NCBI RefSeq assembly: GCF_003248605.1
Contig: NZ_QFPF01000029.1
Span: forward strand, 1 to 24,166
Length of the DNA stretch: 24,166 bases
Direction: 5' to 3'
Origin: Microbacterium sp.
GTDB lineage: Bacteria > Actinomycetota > Actinomycetes > Actinomycetales > Microbacteriaceae
Part shown: positions 14,913-21,691 of the stretch, piece after piece
Position numbering within the stretch: position 1 is the stretch's first letter
Layout: each line of letters opens with the position of its first letter
Notes under the pieces: generated by a model
What the model was told of the DNA's origin: nothing
Databases searched by the model: none
What the model saw: the letters and a program-made list of their open reading frames with translations, nothing else
Translations under genes and position numbers: made by a program

Positions 14913-15440
14913 TCAGCTGGCGACCGAGTCGCGCGTGCGGCGTCGGTCGGCGGCATCCACTGCGAGCAGCGTCGACTCGAGTTCGGCGTCGGTCGCCCCC
15001 GACTCCTGCCGCAGGAACAGCGCGCGTTTGAAGTCGCGGCGGGCCTGGTCGAAGTCCTGCGCGTCGAAATGCACCTTGCCGCGATGCTGGCACGCGAAGG
15101 CCGCGATCGACGCCCATCCCTGGCCCTCGGACTCCTCGACGCACATCGTCAGCTCGTGCGCGGCCGCGGCGTACGCGCCGCGCCACTGCAGCACGGTGGC
15201 GTGCAGGATGCGCGCGCGCAGCAGATCTTTGCGGGTGCCGGCCATGCGGGCGACCCGCACGGACTCGTCCGAGATCACGAGGGCGTCGTCGAGGCGGTCG
15301 AGCACCTTCAGCAGCCACACCCGCTCGAGAAGGGCGGGCAGGCTGCGCTGGTCACCCAGCTCGAGCAGCCGCTCGCGGCACTCGGCGGGATCGACGACCT
15401 CGCGCAGGGTTTCGGGGTCGTACCCGTGGATGTAGCTCAC
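14913..15440 (-). CDS. TPR-type helical repeat protein
   Basis: A 175-residue soluble protein made almost wholly of paired helices. Repeats can be read at about 34-60 (ALLERVWLLKVLDRLDDALVISDESVRVA), 72-100 (DLLRARILHATVLQWRGAYAAAAHELTMC) and 110-142 (ASIAAFACQHRGKVHFDAQDFDQARRDFKRALFLR), the last a good TPR consensus with the G-x-x-x-F/Y-x-x-A pattern. Such proteins act as binding scaffolds; the partner here is unknown. The start is GTG at 15440, supported by a strong GGAGG 5-6 bases ahead. It lies 96 bases after the spermidine-synthase-like gene and may be cotranscribed with it. Confidence 0.8.
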   Translation of the reverse strand: MSYIHGYDPETLREVVDPAECRERLLELGDQRSLPALLERVWLLKVLDRLDDALVISDESVRVARMAGTRKDLLRARILHATVLQWRGAYAAAAHELTMCVEESEGQGWASIAAFACQHRGKVHFDAQDFDQARRDFKRALFLRQESGATDAELESTLLAVDAADRRRTRDSVAS

Positions 15441-15536
15441 CGTGACCTCCTCACCTGCGCCGCGTCCTGCCGGCGCCCTGACAGTCTGCCTCGGCGACCC
15501 GGCGAAGGCGGCCAGCCGCGCCGCGTGTGGTGAACG

Positions 15537-16415
15537 TCATCGCTCGAACAGCGACGAGTTCGGGCGGGGCGAGGCGACGGCATCCGCATCGGCGACCGGC
15601 GCCGCACCGCCCACGAACGCCGCGAGCTCGGCGCCCTCGGCGACCTTCGCGGGGTGGGGACCCGCGGCCATGAGGCGCGGCAGCCACGTGGTGGGAAGGG
15701 GGGCCCCGGATGCGGCGACGACGAGATTGCCGAAGCGCCGGCCCTTGAGCACCTGCACCTCGGCGAGCACCACGACATACGGCAGCACCGACTGCACGGT
15801 TGCGACCTGACCGCGGGCGAAGCGCAGACCCGCGCCGTCGGCGACGTTGACCAGCAGCACCCCGTCGGGGGCCAGCAGCGCGGCGGCGGCGCGGTAGAAC
15901 TCCAGCGAGGTCAGGTGCGCGGGGGTCTGCGCTCCCGAGTAGACGTCCGAGACGAGCAGGTCGACCGCTCCCGTGATCGCCGCCGGCAGGCGTCCGAGTG
16001 CCGCGCGTGCATCCTGGACGCGCGTGCGGATCGCCGCTCCCCGGGGCAGCGGCAGGTGCGCGCGCACGAGCTCGACCAGCGCGGGCTCGAGCTCGATCAC
16101 CTGCTGGCGCGAGCCGGGACGGGTGTGCTCGACATATCGGGGCAGGGTCATGGCTCCCGCGCCCAGGTGCACCGCCGTGAGGGGCTGTCCGGGCAGTCGC
16201 AGCAGGTCGATGACCGCGCCCATCCGCGCGACGTACTCGAAGTGCAGATGCGCGGGATCGTCCAGGTCGACGTGGGACTGCGGGGTGCCGTCGACCTCGA
16301 GCTCCCAGCCGGAGGTGTAGGGCGAGGGCACGATGCGGGCGAGCGTGCCGTCCGAGAGTCGCGCCTGCGGGGGCGGGGCGTCCGCGGTCCCCCGACGTCT
16401 GCGCGCTCCGGCCAT
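15537..16415 (-). CDS. Spermidine-synthase-fold protein (SAM-dependent methyltransferase-like), altered active loop
   Basis: A 292-residue Rossmann-fold protein of the spermidine synthase-like group. Seen are the nucleotide-binding glycine loop VHLGAGAMTLPRY (82-94), the ribose-binding acidic end of strand 2 in VIELEP (Glu110), a VQDARAAL segment (Asp135) and DLLVSDVYSGAQTP (Asp157), then LTSLEFYRAAAALLAPDGVLLVNV. In true spermidine synthases the last block reads close to DSSDPxGP; here the DPxGP part is missing, so polyamine aminopropyl transfer is doubtful. Many actinobacterial homologues are annotated only as spermidine synthase-like. The ATG at 16415 follows a TAGCGT box by 6 bases. It is divergent from pxpA with a 37-base gap. 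Confidence 0.82.
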   Translation of the reverse strand: MAGARRRRGTADAPPPQARLSDGTLARIVPSPYTSGWELEVDGTPQSHVDLDDPAHLHFEYVARMGAVIDLLRLPGQPLTAVHLGAGAMTLPRYVEHTRPGSRQQVIELEPALVELVRAHLPLPRGAAIRTRVQDARAALGRLPAAITGAVDLLVSDVYSGAQTPAHLTSLEFYRAAAALLAPDGVLLVNVADGAGLRFARGQVATVQSVLPYVVVLAEVQVLKGRRFGNLVVAASGAPLPTTWLPRLMAAGPHPAKVAEGAELAAFVGGAAPVADADAVASPRPNSSLFER

Positions 16416-16421
16416 CCGCCC

Positions 16422-16427
16422 ACGCTA
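16422..16427 (-). promoter_or_regulatory. -10 box of a leaderless promoter for the spermidine-synthase-like gene
   Basis: The minus strand has TAGCGT, 6 bases (GGGCGG) and then ATG at 16415. The GGGCGG could also act as a weak SD if the transcript starts further upstream. Confidence 0.45.
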
Positions 16428-16440
16428 GCGGGCGCGGGTC

Positions 16441-16446
16441 TACCGT
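16441..16446 (+). promoter_or_regulatory. -10 box of a leaderless promoter for pxpA
   Basis: TACCGT is followed by 6 bases (GGAGCC) and the GTG at 16453. It lies in a 37-base divergent gap, so any -35 must overlap the opposite gene or its start. Confidence 0.45.
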
Positions 16447-16452
16447 GGAGCC

Positions 16453-17208
16453 GTGGGCTCGATCGACCTCAACAGCGACCTCGGCGAGACCGTCGACGGT
16501 GTGCCGACGGCCGACGACGACGCCATGTTCGCGCTCGTCTCCAGCGCCAACGTCGCGTGCGGCGGTCACGCCGGCGATGCGTCATCCATGCGCGACGCCG
16601 TCGCCCGCGCCGCCGCGCACGGCGTCGTCATCGGCGCGCACCCCTCCTACCCCGATCGCGCCGGATTCGGGCGCGCCGCGATGAGCCTCGACGCGGACGC
16701 CCTCACCGACGTCGTCGCGCAGCAGCTGTCGGCCCTGCGCGCCGCGGGCGCCGACATCCGCTACGTCAAGCCGCACGGCGCGCTCTATCACGCGGTCTCG
16801 GCCGATGCGGGGCCGGCCGCCGCGGTCGCGAGTGCCGTGGCATCCCTGTCGGCGGACCTCGGCCGGGCCCTGCCGATCCTCGGGTTGGGCGGACAGATCG
16901 CGGCCGCCGCCGCCGCCGCGGGTCTGCCCTTCGTCCGCGAGGCGTTCCTCGATCGCGGATACGCGCCCGGCGGCGGGCTCGTGCCCCGGGGCTCGCCGCG
17001 CGCCCTCCTCACGGACCCCGGCGAGGTCGCCGACCGCGCCCTACGCCTCGTCCGCGAGGGCGTGGTGGCGGCGGTCGACGGGAGTCTCGTCGAGGCCGGC
17101 GCCGCCTCGCTCTGCGTCCACGGCGACACCCCGGCCGCCGTCGCGATGGCGCGCGCGGTGCGCGCCGCGCTCGATGCCGCCGGAATCGTCGTGCGGGCAC
17201 CGTGGTGA
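16453..17208 (+). CDS. pxpA: 5-oxoprolinase subunit A (LamB/YcsF family)
   Basis: A 251-residue subunit of the ATP-dependent 5-oxoprolinase PxpABC, which reopens the damage product 5-oxoproline (pyroglutamate) to L-glutamate in the cytoplasm. Family blocks are all present: IDLNSDLGE (4-12), SANVACGGHAGD (31-42), IGAHPSYPDRAGFGR (60-74), YVKPHGALYH, and FVREAFLDRGYAPGGGLVPRG near residue 170. The GTG start is fixed by the IDLNSDLGE block right after it and by the -10 box 6 bases upstream. The stop overlaps the GTG of the next gene by 4 bases (GTGA), so the subunits are made together. Confidence 0.94.
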   Translation: MGSIDLNSDLGETVDGVPTADDDAMFALVSSANVACGGHAGDASSMRDAVARAAAHGVVIGAHPSYPDRAGFGRAAMSLDADALTDVVAQQLSALRAAGADIRYVKPHGALYHAVSADAGPAAAVASAVASLSADLGRALPILGLGGQIAAAAAAAGLPFVREAFLDRGYAPGGGLVPRGSPRALLTDPGEVADRALRLVREGVVAAVDGSLVEAGAASLCVHGDTPAAVAMARAVRAALDAAGIVVRAPW

Positions 17209-18782
17209 GCCCCGAAGGTCGCGCGCCGGCGCAGGCCGCGCCGCCGCGCATCCTGCCGATGGGCGAGCGCGGCCTGCTCATCGAGCTCCGCTCGGTCGCC
17301 GAGGTGCATCGCGTGCACGCCGCGCTCGCCGACTCCGCCCCGTCCGGTCCGGTCGATCTCGTACCGGCCGCGCGGACGATCCTCGTGCGACTCGGCCCCG
17401 GGTCGCTCTCGCTGCACGCCGCGCGCGACTGGATCGCCGACACGGCGACGCGGGCGCGGGATGCCGTCATCGCACCACCGCCCGAGACTCCGGTCGTGCT
17501 CGAGCTCGTCTACGACGGCCCCGACCTCGCCGAGACGGCCGCGCTCGTCGGGCTCTCCGCCGACGCCCTCGCGGCACGGCACGAAGCGGCTCGGTGGCGG
17601 GTCGCGTTCACGGGGTTCGCCCCGGGATTCGCCTACCTGACGAGCGAGGACTGGGGACTCGACATCCCGCGCCTGGCCTCGCCGCGCACCCGCGTGCCGG
17701 CGGGTGCGGTGGGGCTGGCCGGCGAGTTCTCGGGTGCCTATCCGCGCGAGACGCCCGGCGGCTGGCGCCTGATCGGCACGACCTCTGCGCCGCTGTTCGA
17801 TCCCGCGGCGGCGGAGCCCGTCCTGCTCGTTCCGGGCCGACAGGTGCGGTTCGCCCGCGTGCGCTCCGTGATCCGGGCATCCGTGCGACCCCGTCCCCCG
17901 GAGCCCTCCTCCGATCCGCTGCTGCGGGTGATCGAGCCGGGCCTGCTGACGACCGTGCAGGACCTCGGCCGACCCGGCCGCGCGGCGCAGGGGATCGCCC
18001 CCTCGGGTGCCCTCGATCGGGGCGCCCTGTGCCTCGCGCTGCGACTGGTGGGCACCGCCGAGGATGCGGCGGGGCTCGAAGTCACGATGGGCGGCCTGCG
18101 CGCGGTCGCACTGCGCGACACCTGGGTCGCCCAGACCGGCGCCGAGGCGTCCCTGACGATCGCGGGCCGCCCCGCACCCACCGGAGCGGCGGCGCGCTGG
18201 AGAGCCGGCGAGACGCTGGAGGTCGGCTGGGCGAGGGACGGCGCCCGGATCTATCTCGCCCTCCGCGGCGGCATCGACGCCCCGCGGGCGGCGGGATCAC
18301 GCGCCACGGATCGCCTGGCGGGGCTCGGGCTCGCGCCGCTGGCAGCCGGGGACGTGCTGGGCGGTGCGGGGCAGGAGCGGGCGCCGATCCCGCCGGTCGA
18401 CCAGGCGCCGCCTCGGCCGGTGAGTGCCGAAGCCGAGATCGCCCTGGCCCCCGGTCCGCGCGCCGACTGGTTCGCCCCCGCCGCCGCCCTCGCCCTCTAC
18501 GGCAGCGTCTGGCGCGTGACGAACGACGCCGACCGGGTGGGCATGCGCCTGGAGGGACCCGAGCTGGAGCGCGCGGTGCACCGCGAACTGCCGAGCGAAC
18601 CCATGGTGCCGGGTGCGCTCCAGGTTCCACCCTCCGGCCGGCCGACGATCCTCCTCGCCGACGGGCCCGTGACCGGCGGCTACCCCGTGATCGCCGTGGC
18701 GACGGAGGAGTCGCTCGACACCCTCGCCCAGCTCCGGCCCGGCAGCCGGATCAGGTTCCGGCACGCGCGGCCGGCCGGCTGA
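17205..18782 (+). CDS. Fused 5-oxoprolinase subunits B and C
   Basis: A 525-residue fusion of PxpB and PxpC, the partners of PxpA. The B half (about 14-225, allophanate hydrolase subunit 1 fold) has ILPMGERGLLIEL, VAFTGFAPGFAYL (133-145), PRTRVPAGAVGLAGEFSGAYP (160-180) and TPGGWRLIGTT. The C half (about 238-522, subunit 2 fold) has VIEPGLLTTVQDLGRPG (242-258), GIAPSGALDRGAL, TNDADRVGMRLEG, and SEPMVPGALQVPPSGRPTIL followed by DGPVTGGYPVIA. In many bacteria these are two genes; fusion is known in other lineages as well. The start is the GTG at 17205 overlapping the pxpA stop. The 3' end overlaps the convergent DUF4062/STAND gene by 32 bases. Confidence 0.92.
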   Translation: MSPEGRAPAQAAPPRILPMGERGLLIELRSVAEVHRVHAALADSAPSGPVDLVPAARTILVRLGPGSLSLHAARDWIADTATRARDAVIAPPPETPVVLELVYDGPDLAETAALVGLSADALAARHEAARWRVAFTGFAPGFAYLTSEDWGLDIPRLASPRTRVPAGAVGLAGEFSGAYPRETPGGWRLIGTTSAPLFDPAAAEPVLLVPGRQVRFARVRSVIRASVRPRPPEPSSDPLLRVIEPGLLTTVQDLGRPGRAAQGIAPSGALDRGALCLALRLVGTAEDAAGLEVTMGGLRAVALRDTWVAQTGAEASLTIAGRPAPTGAAARWRAGETLEVGWARDGARIYLALRGGIDAPRAAGSRATDRLAGLGLAPLAAGDVLGGAGQERAPIPPVDQAPPRPVSAEAEIALAPGPRADWFAPAAALALYGSVWRVTNDADRVGMRLEGPELERAVHRELPSEPMVPGALQVPPSGRPTILLADGPVTGGYPVIAVATEESLDTLAQLRPGSRIRFRHARPAG

Positions 18783-21411
18783 CCGGCGTCGTCGTCGCGC
18801 CCGCGGCGCGTTCGCGCACGCCGGCGAGCGCGTACTCCGCCGCCTCGCGTGCTCCGTACTCGCGCCCGCGGTCGATCGCCGCCTGGAGGGCCGCGCCCGT
18901 CGGCCCCGTCGCGAGCGGCTCGAGATCGCGGGTGTGGAAGACGAAGGCGGGAGCGTCGTACTGGCCCGTGCGCTTGCGGATCGCGGCCGCCGCCCCTGCC
19001 AGCACGCCCGCGCGCTCGACATCCCCGTCGAGTGCGGCGATGCTGCACAGCCCCTCCAGCGAGTAGGCGATGCCCTCGTCGTTGTCGAGCGCGACGGAGC
19101 CCGCCATGCCCTCGATGTACACGCGGAGGGCGTCCTCGACGCGCCCGCCCCGCAGCAGCGCCCGGGCCAGGTGGTGCGCCGCCACGGTCGCCGTGAACTC
19201 GTCAGCCGCCGCGAGCGACGCGTCGAGGGCCCGCTGGAACATCGCCAGCGCGTCGTCGTCGCGTCGGCGCAGCCACTCCAGGCGGCCGAGCGCGACGAGG
19301 ATGAGCACTTCGCCCCAGCGGGCGCCCGCCGCGCGGAAGCCCTCGGCGCCCCGCCACAGCCGCTCGGCGGCGGTGTCGAAGTCGGCATCCCCGGCTGTGA
19401 TCTGGGCGAGCCCCGCGGTGGCCAGCGCCATCGCCGACCCCATCGCCTCGCCCGCCTCCGCGAACAGGTCCGAGACCTCGCAGAACCCGTCCACCGCGGT
19501 CGGCGTCTGCGTGCCGAACATCTCCTTCCACAGCACGTAGTAGCGCGCGACCGCGCGGGCGAAGGGCGTGTCGCCGCCCCCGCGGTCGAGCATCTCCTGC
19601 ATCCACAGGGCCATCTCGCTGAGGTACCCACCGATCCACCAGTACAGATACAGCCGCCACGCCACGGTGGATGCCGTCGCGAAGTCCTCCATGAAGATCA
19701 GATGCCGCACGCCGCTGCGCAGGTTGCTGCGCTCGAGGTTGAGCCGGGCGACCGCCGCCCGCTGCTCGGGACCGCCCAGGCGCGGTGCCTCGCGCAGCGC
19801 CAGTGCGGCGTAGAGGCGCGCGTGCGCGGCGCGCATCCGCTGATCCTCGCCGCGGGCGCGCAGCTCGCCGACGGCGTACTCGCGCACCGTCGAGAGGAGC
19901 GAGAACACGGACTCCCCGTCGATGTCCTGCTGATCGACGAGCGAGGAGTCCACGAGCGCCGCGAGGCCGTCCATGGCGGTGCCCTCCCATGCGCGGCCCG
20001 CACCCAGCTCCTCGACGGATTCGAGGGTGAAGCCGTGCGAGAACACTCCGAGGTCGAACAGCAGCTCGCGTTCGGACTCGCGCAGCAGCCCCGTCGACCA
20101 CTCGATCGTCGACCGCAGCGTGCGCTGGCGCTCGGGCAGATCGCGGGAGGAGTCCACCAGCAGGGGCAGCTGCTTGTCGAGCCGCCGGAGGATCGACTCC
20201 GGTGTGAGCACCCGCATGCGGGCCGCCGCCAGCTCGATCGCGAGCGGCAGCCCCTGCAGCACGCGGCAGATGCCCACCACCGCGGCCCCGCCGCTCGCGC
20301 TCAGCTCGAAGTCGGGCTTGACCGCCCTCGCGCGCTCGACGAAGAGCTCGACGGCGGCCGAGGAGAGTGCGCGGCTGACCGACGCGGGCGAGGCGGGGTC
20401 GTGGGTGGCCAGCGGCGCGACGTCGTAGACGCGCTCGCCGCGGATGCGCAGGATCGAGCGGCTGGTGACGAGGAACGATGCGTCGGGAGCGATCGTGTAC
20501 AGCTGCACGAGCACGGGAGCGGCCTGCACGAGCTGCTCGAAGTTGTCGAGCACGATCAGCATGCGCCGGCCCTCGAGCGCGAGCGCGAGCCGCCGCTCCA
20601 GAGGCACCTCGGCGGTGTCGCGGATGCCGAGGGCGTACCCGATCGTGGGCAGCAGCAGATCCGGCTCGAGGACGTTCTCCAGCATCACGAAGATCGTGCC
20701 GTCCGGATACATCTCCGAGGCCGCCTCGGCGACGGCGATCGCGAGCCGGCTCTTGCCGATCCCGCCCGGTCCCAGCAGCGTGACCAGACGGGTCTGCCCG
20801 CCGCCGAGCAGGTCGAGCACGTCGGCGACGGCCCGGTCGCGTCCGATCAGGCGGGTGAAGGGCGAAGGGATGCGGGCGGCCAGCGGATCCGTGGTCGCCG
20901 TCGTGCCCCCGGCATCCCGGCCCGCGTCGAATCGCTCGGCGAGGAGGGTCGCGAGATCCGCCTCGACCAGCTCGGCGAGCTCCTCGGTGCCCGTGAACGA
21001 CCGGTACGACGCCGTGTCGTCGTCGCGGATGCGGTCGATGAGGGCGTCGAGCCGCGTGTCGCGCTGAGTGGAGTGGCGGATGTAGATCAGCTTGGGCATC
21101 TCGCGGGGCGCGAGGCGGTACTCGTCCTCCAGCCCCGAGATCTGCTCGCCCGGGGCGACCCAGCCGTAGCTGTCGGCGTAGACGCCCACGAACACGTCGC
21201 TCTGGGCCAGATAGGCGCGGTACAGCTCCCGCGGAGGGTGCGGGCGGGCGCCGAGCTCGAACATCACCGGTGCGAGTCGCAGGCGCTCGATCGAAGCCCG
21301 CGCGACGCGGCGCTCCGCCTCGAGTTCGCGCAGCGTGGACGACACGAACACGCGCAGGCGCTGATCCGGCGTGCGGATCGTGCCGGGTCGCGTCCCGTCG
21401 CCGGAGGTCAT
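18751..21411 (-). CDS. DUF4062-STAND NTPase-TPR protein
   Basis: An 886-residue protein with three parts (numbering from ATG 21411). Residues about 18-90 form a DUF4062 domain: LRVFVSSTLRELEAERRVA, then PVMFELGARP, then SDVFVGVYADSYGWV. Residues about 185-430 form an NB-ARC-like STAND ATPase: Walker A LGPGGIGKS (213-221), Walker B MLIVLDN (284-290), sensor VTSRS, and GLPLAIELAAARM (387-399), followed by a winged-helix-like part with LRSTIEWS. The rest is alpha-helical TPR-like repeats. The C-terminus resembles that of actinobacterial LuxR/AfsR-type ATPases, but no DNA-binding helix-turn-helix is seen; DUF4062 takes the N-terminal place. STAND proteins are signal-triggered switches and DUF4062 occurs in predicted conflict proteins, so immunity or stress sensing is possible but unproven. 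ATG 21411 is preferred because a leader ORF ends on it; ATG 21444 would add 11 residues. Confidence 0.85.
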   Translation of the reverse strand: MTSGDGTRPGTIRTPDQRLRVFVSSTLRELEAERRVARASIERLRLAPVMFELGARPHPPRELYRAYLAQSDVFVGVYADSYGWVAPGEQISGLEDEYRLAPREMPKLIYIRHSTQRDTRLDALIDRIRDDDTASYRSFTGTEELAELVEADLATLLAERFDAGRDAGGTTATTDPLAARIPSPFTRLIGRDRAVADVLDLLGGGQTRLVTLLGPGGIGKSRLAIAVAEAASEMYPDGTIFVMLENVLEPDLLLPTIGYALGIRDTAEVPLERRLALALEGRRMLIVLDNFEQLVQAAPVLVQLYTIAPDASFLVTSRSILRIRGERVYDVAPLATHDPASPASVSRALSSAAVELFVERARAVKPDFELSASGGAAVVGICRVLQGLPLAIELAAARMRVLTPESILRRLDKQLPLLVDSSRDLPERQRTLRSTIEWSTGLLRESERELLFDLGVFSHGFTLESVEELGAGRAWEGTAMDGLAALVDSSLVDQQDIDGESVFSLLSTVREYAVGELRARGEDQRMRAAHARLYAALALREAPRLGGPEQRAAVARLNLERSNLRSGVRHLIFMEDFATASTVAWRLYLYWWIGGYLSEMALWMQEMLDRGGGDTPFARAVARYYVLWKEMFGTQTPTAVDGFCEVSDLFAEAGEAMGSAMALATAGLAQITAGDADFDTAAERLWRGAEGFRAAGARWGEVLILVALGRLEWLRRRDDDALAMFQRALDASLAAADEFTATVAAHHLARALLRGGRVEDALRVYIEGMAGSVALDNDEGIAYSLEGLCSIAALDGDVERAGVLAGAAAAIRKRTGQYDAPAFVFHTRDLEPLATGPTGAALQAAIDRGREYGAREAAEYALAGVRERAAGATTTPVSRPAARAGT

Positions 21412-21452
21412 GCGCTCGTTCCGGGCCTTCGGGGGCCCCAGCATCCACCCAT
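21408..21452 (-). CDS. 14-codon leaderless leader ORF coupled to the STAND gene
   Basis: The ATG at 21452 lies exactly 6 bases after the TATAAC -10 box, so the transcript should begin with AUG. The frame encodes MGGCWGPRRPGTSA and its TGA (21408-21410) overlaps the ATG of the main gene (ATGA, 21408-21411). This looks like a leader peptide whose translation delivers ribosomes to the main start, which has only a weak SD of its own. It may instead be an accident beside an ATG 21444 start. Confidence 0.45.
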   Translation of the reverse strand: MGGCWGPRRPGTSA

Positions 21453-21458
21453 GGCGCG

Positions 21459-21487
21459 GTTATACCGCAGGAAAGATAGCGCGTCAA
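21459..21487 (-). promoter_or_regulatory. Sigma-70-type promoter for the DUF4062-STAND gene
   Basis: On the minus strand TTGACG (21482-21487) and TATAAC (21459-21464) are separated by exactly 17 bases. Both hexamers are near consensus, and this is one of the two strongest promoters in the window. Confidence 0.75.
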
Positions 21488-21495
21488 GAATCGAC

Positions 21496-21524
21496 TGGAC
21501 ACGGAGGGCTGCGCGACGTATAGT
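21496..21524 (+). promoter_or_regulatory. Sigma-70-type promoter for rpoB
   Basis: TGGACA (21496-21501) and TATAGT (21519-21524) are separated by exactly 17 bases. Transcription should start near 21531, giving a leader of about 160 bases. It is back to back with the STAND promoter, with 8 bases between the two -35 boxes. Confidence 0.75.
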
Positions 21525-21574
21525 TGTGGTTTGCGCTCCTAGGTTCCCCCTGCCTTCATATGGTGGTCGGCTGT

Positions 21575-21615
21575 GCCCCTGCGCCCCTCGTGAGAACGGG
21601 GAGCGGCGCCAGGGC
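21575..21615 (+). other. Possible stem in the rpoB mRNA leader
   Basis: CCCC (21584-21587) pairs with GGGG (21598-21601), and GCCC (21575-21578) with GGGC (21612-21615), with some pairs possible between them. No U tract follows. It may be an attenuation or stability element of the leader, or a by-product of base composition. The rest of the 21525-21691 leader shows no other clear element. Confidence 0.25.
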
Positions 21616-21691
21616 AATTCGGGGAAAGGCGAGCATTCCACCTGACGACAAGGAATCACGAGCCCTACCCGGGCCCATGGAGGTTATTCCC

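Noticed and set aside
15451..15540. A 29-codon ORF whose ATG overlaps the spermidine-synthase-like stop (ATGA) and which ends just before the TPR gene's SD.
   Set aside because: The overlap is suggestive, but the product is short, Arg-rich and without any recognisable feature. Such frames are frequent by chance in this DNA.
15654..17204. N-terminal extension of the PxpB-PxpC reading frame back to 15654.
   Set aside because: It runs through the spermidine-synthase-like gene and pxpA in other frames. The GTG at 17205 overlapping the pxpA stop gives a normal subunit B N-terminus.
18934..21645. A 903-codon plus-strand open frame opposite the STAND gene.
   Set aside because: The minus-strand frame has intact Walker and DUF4062 motifs; the plus frame shows only compositional bias and runs into the rpoB leader.
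21560..21691. In-frame upstream ATGs (21560 and 21677) as alternative rpoB starts.
   Set aside because: The added residues are unlike known RpoB N-termini, and the GGAGG within the extension is properly placed for TTG 21692.
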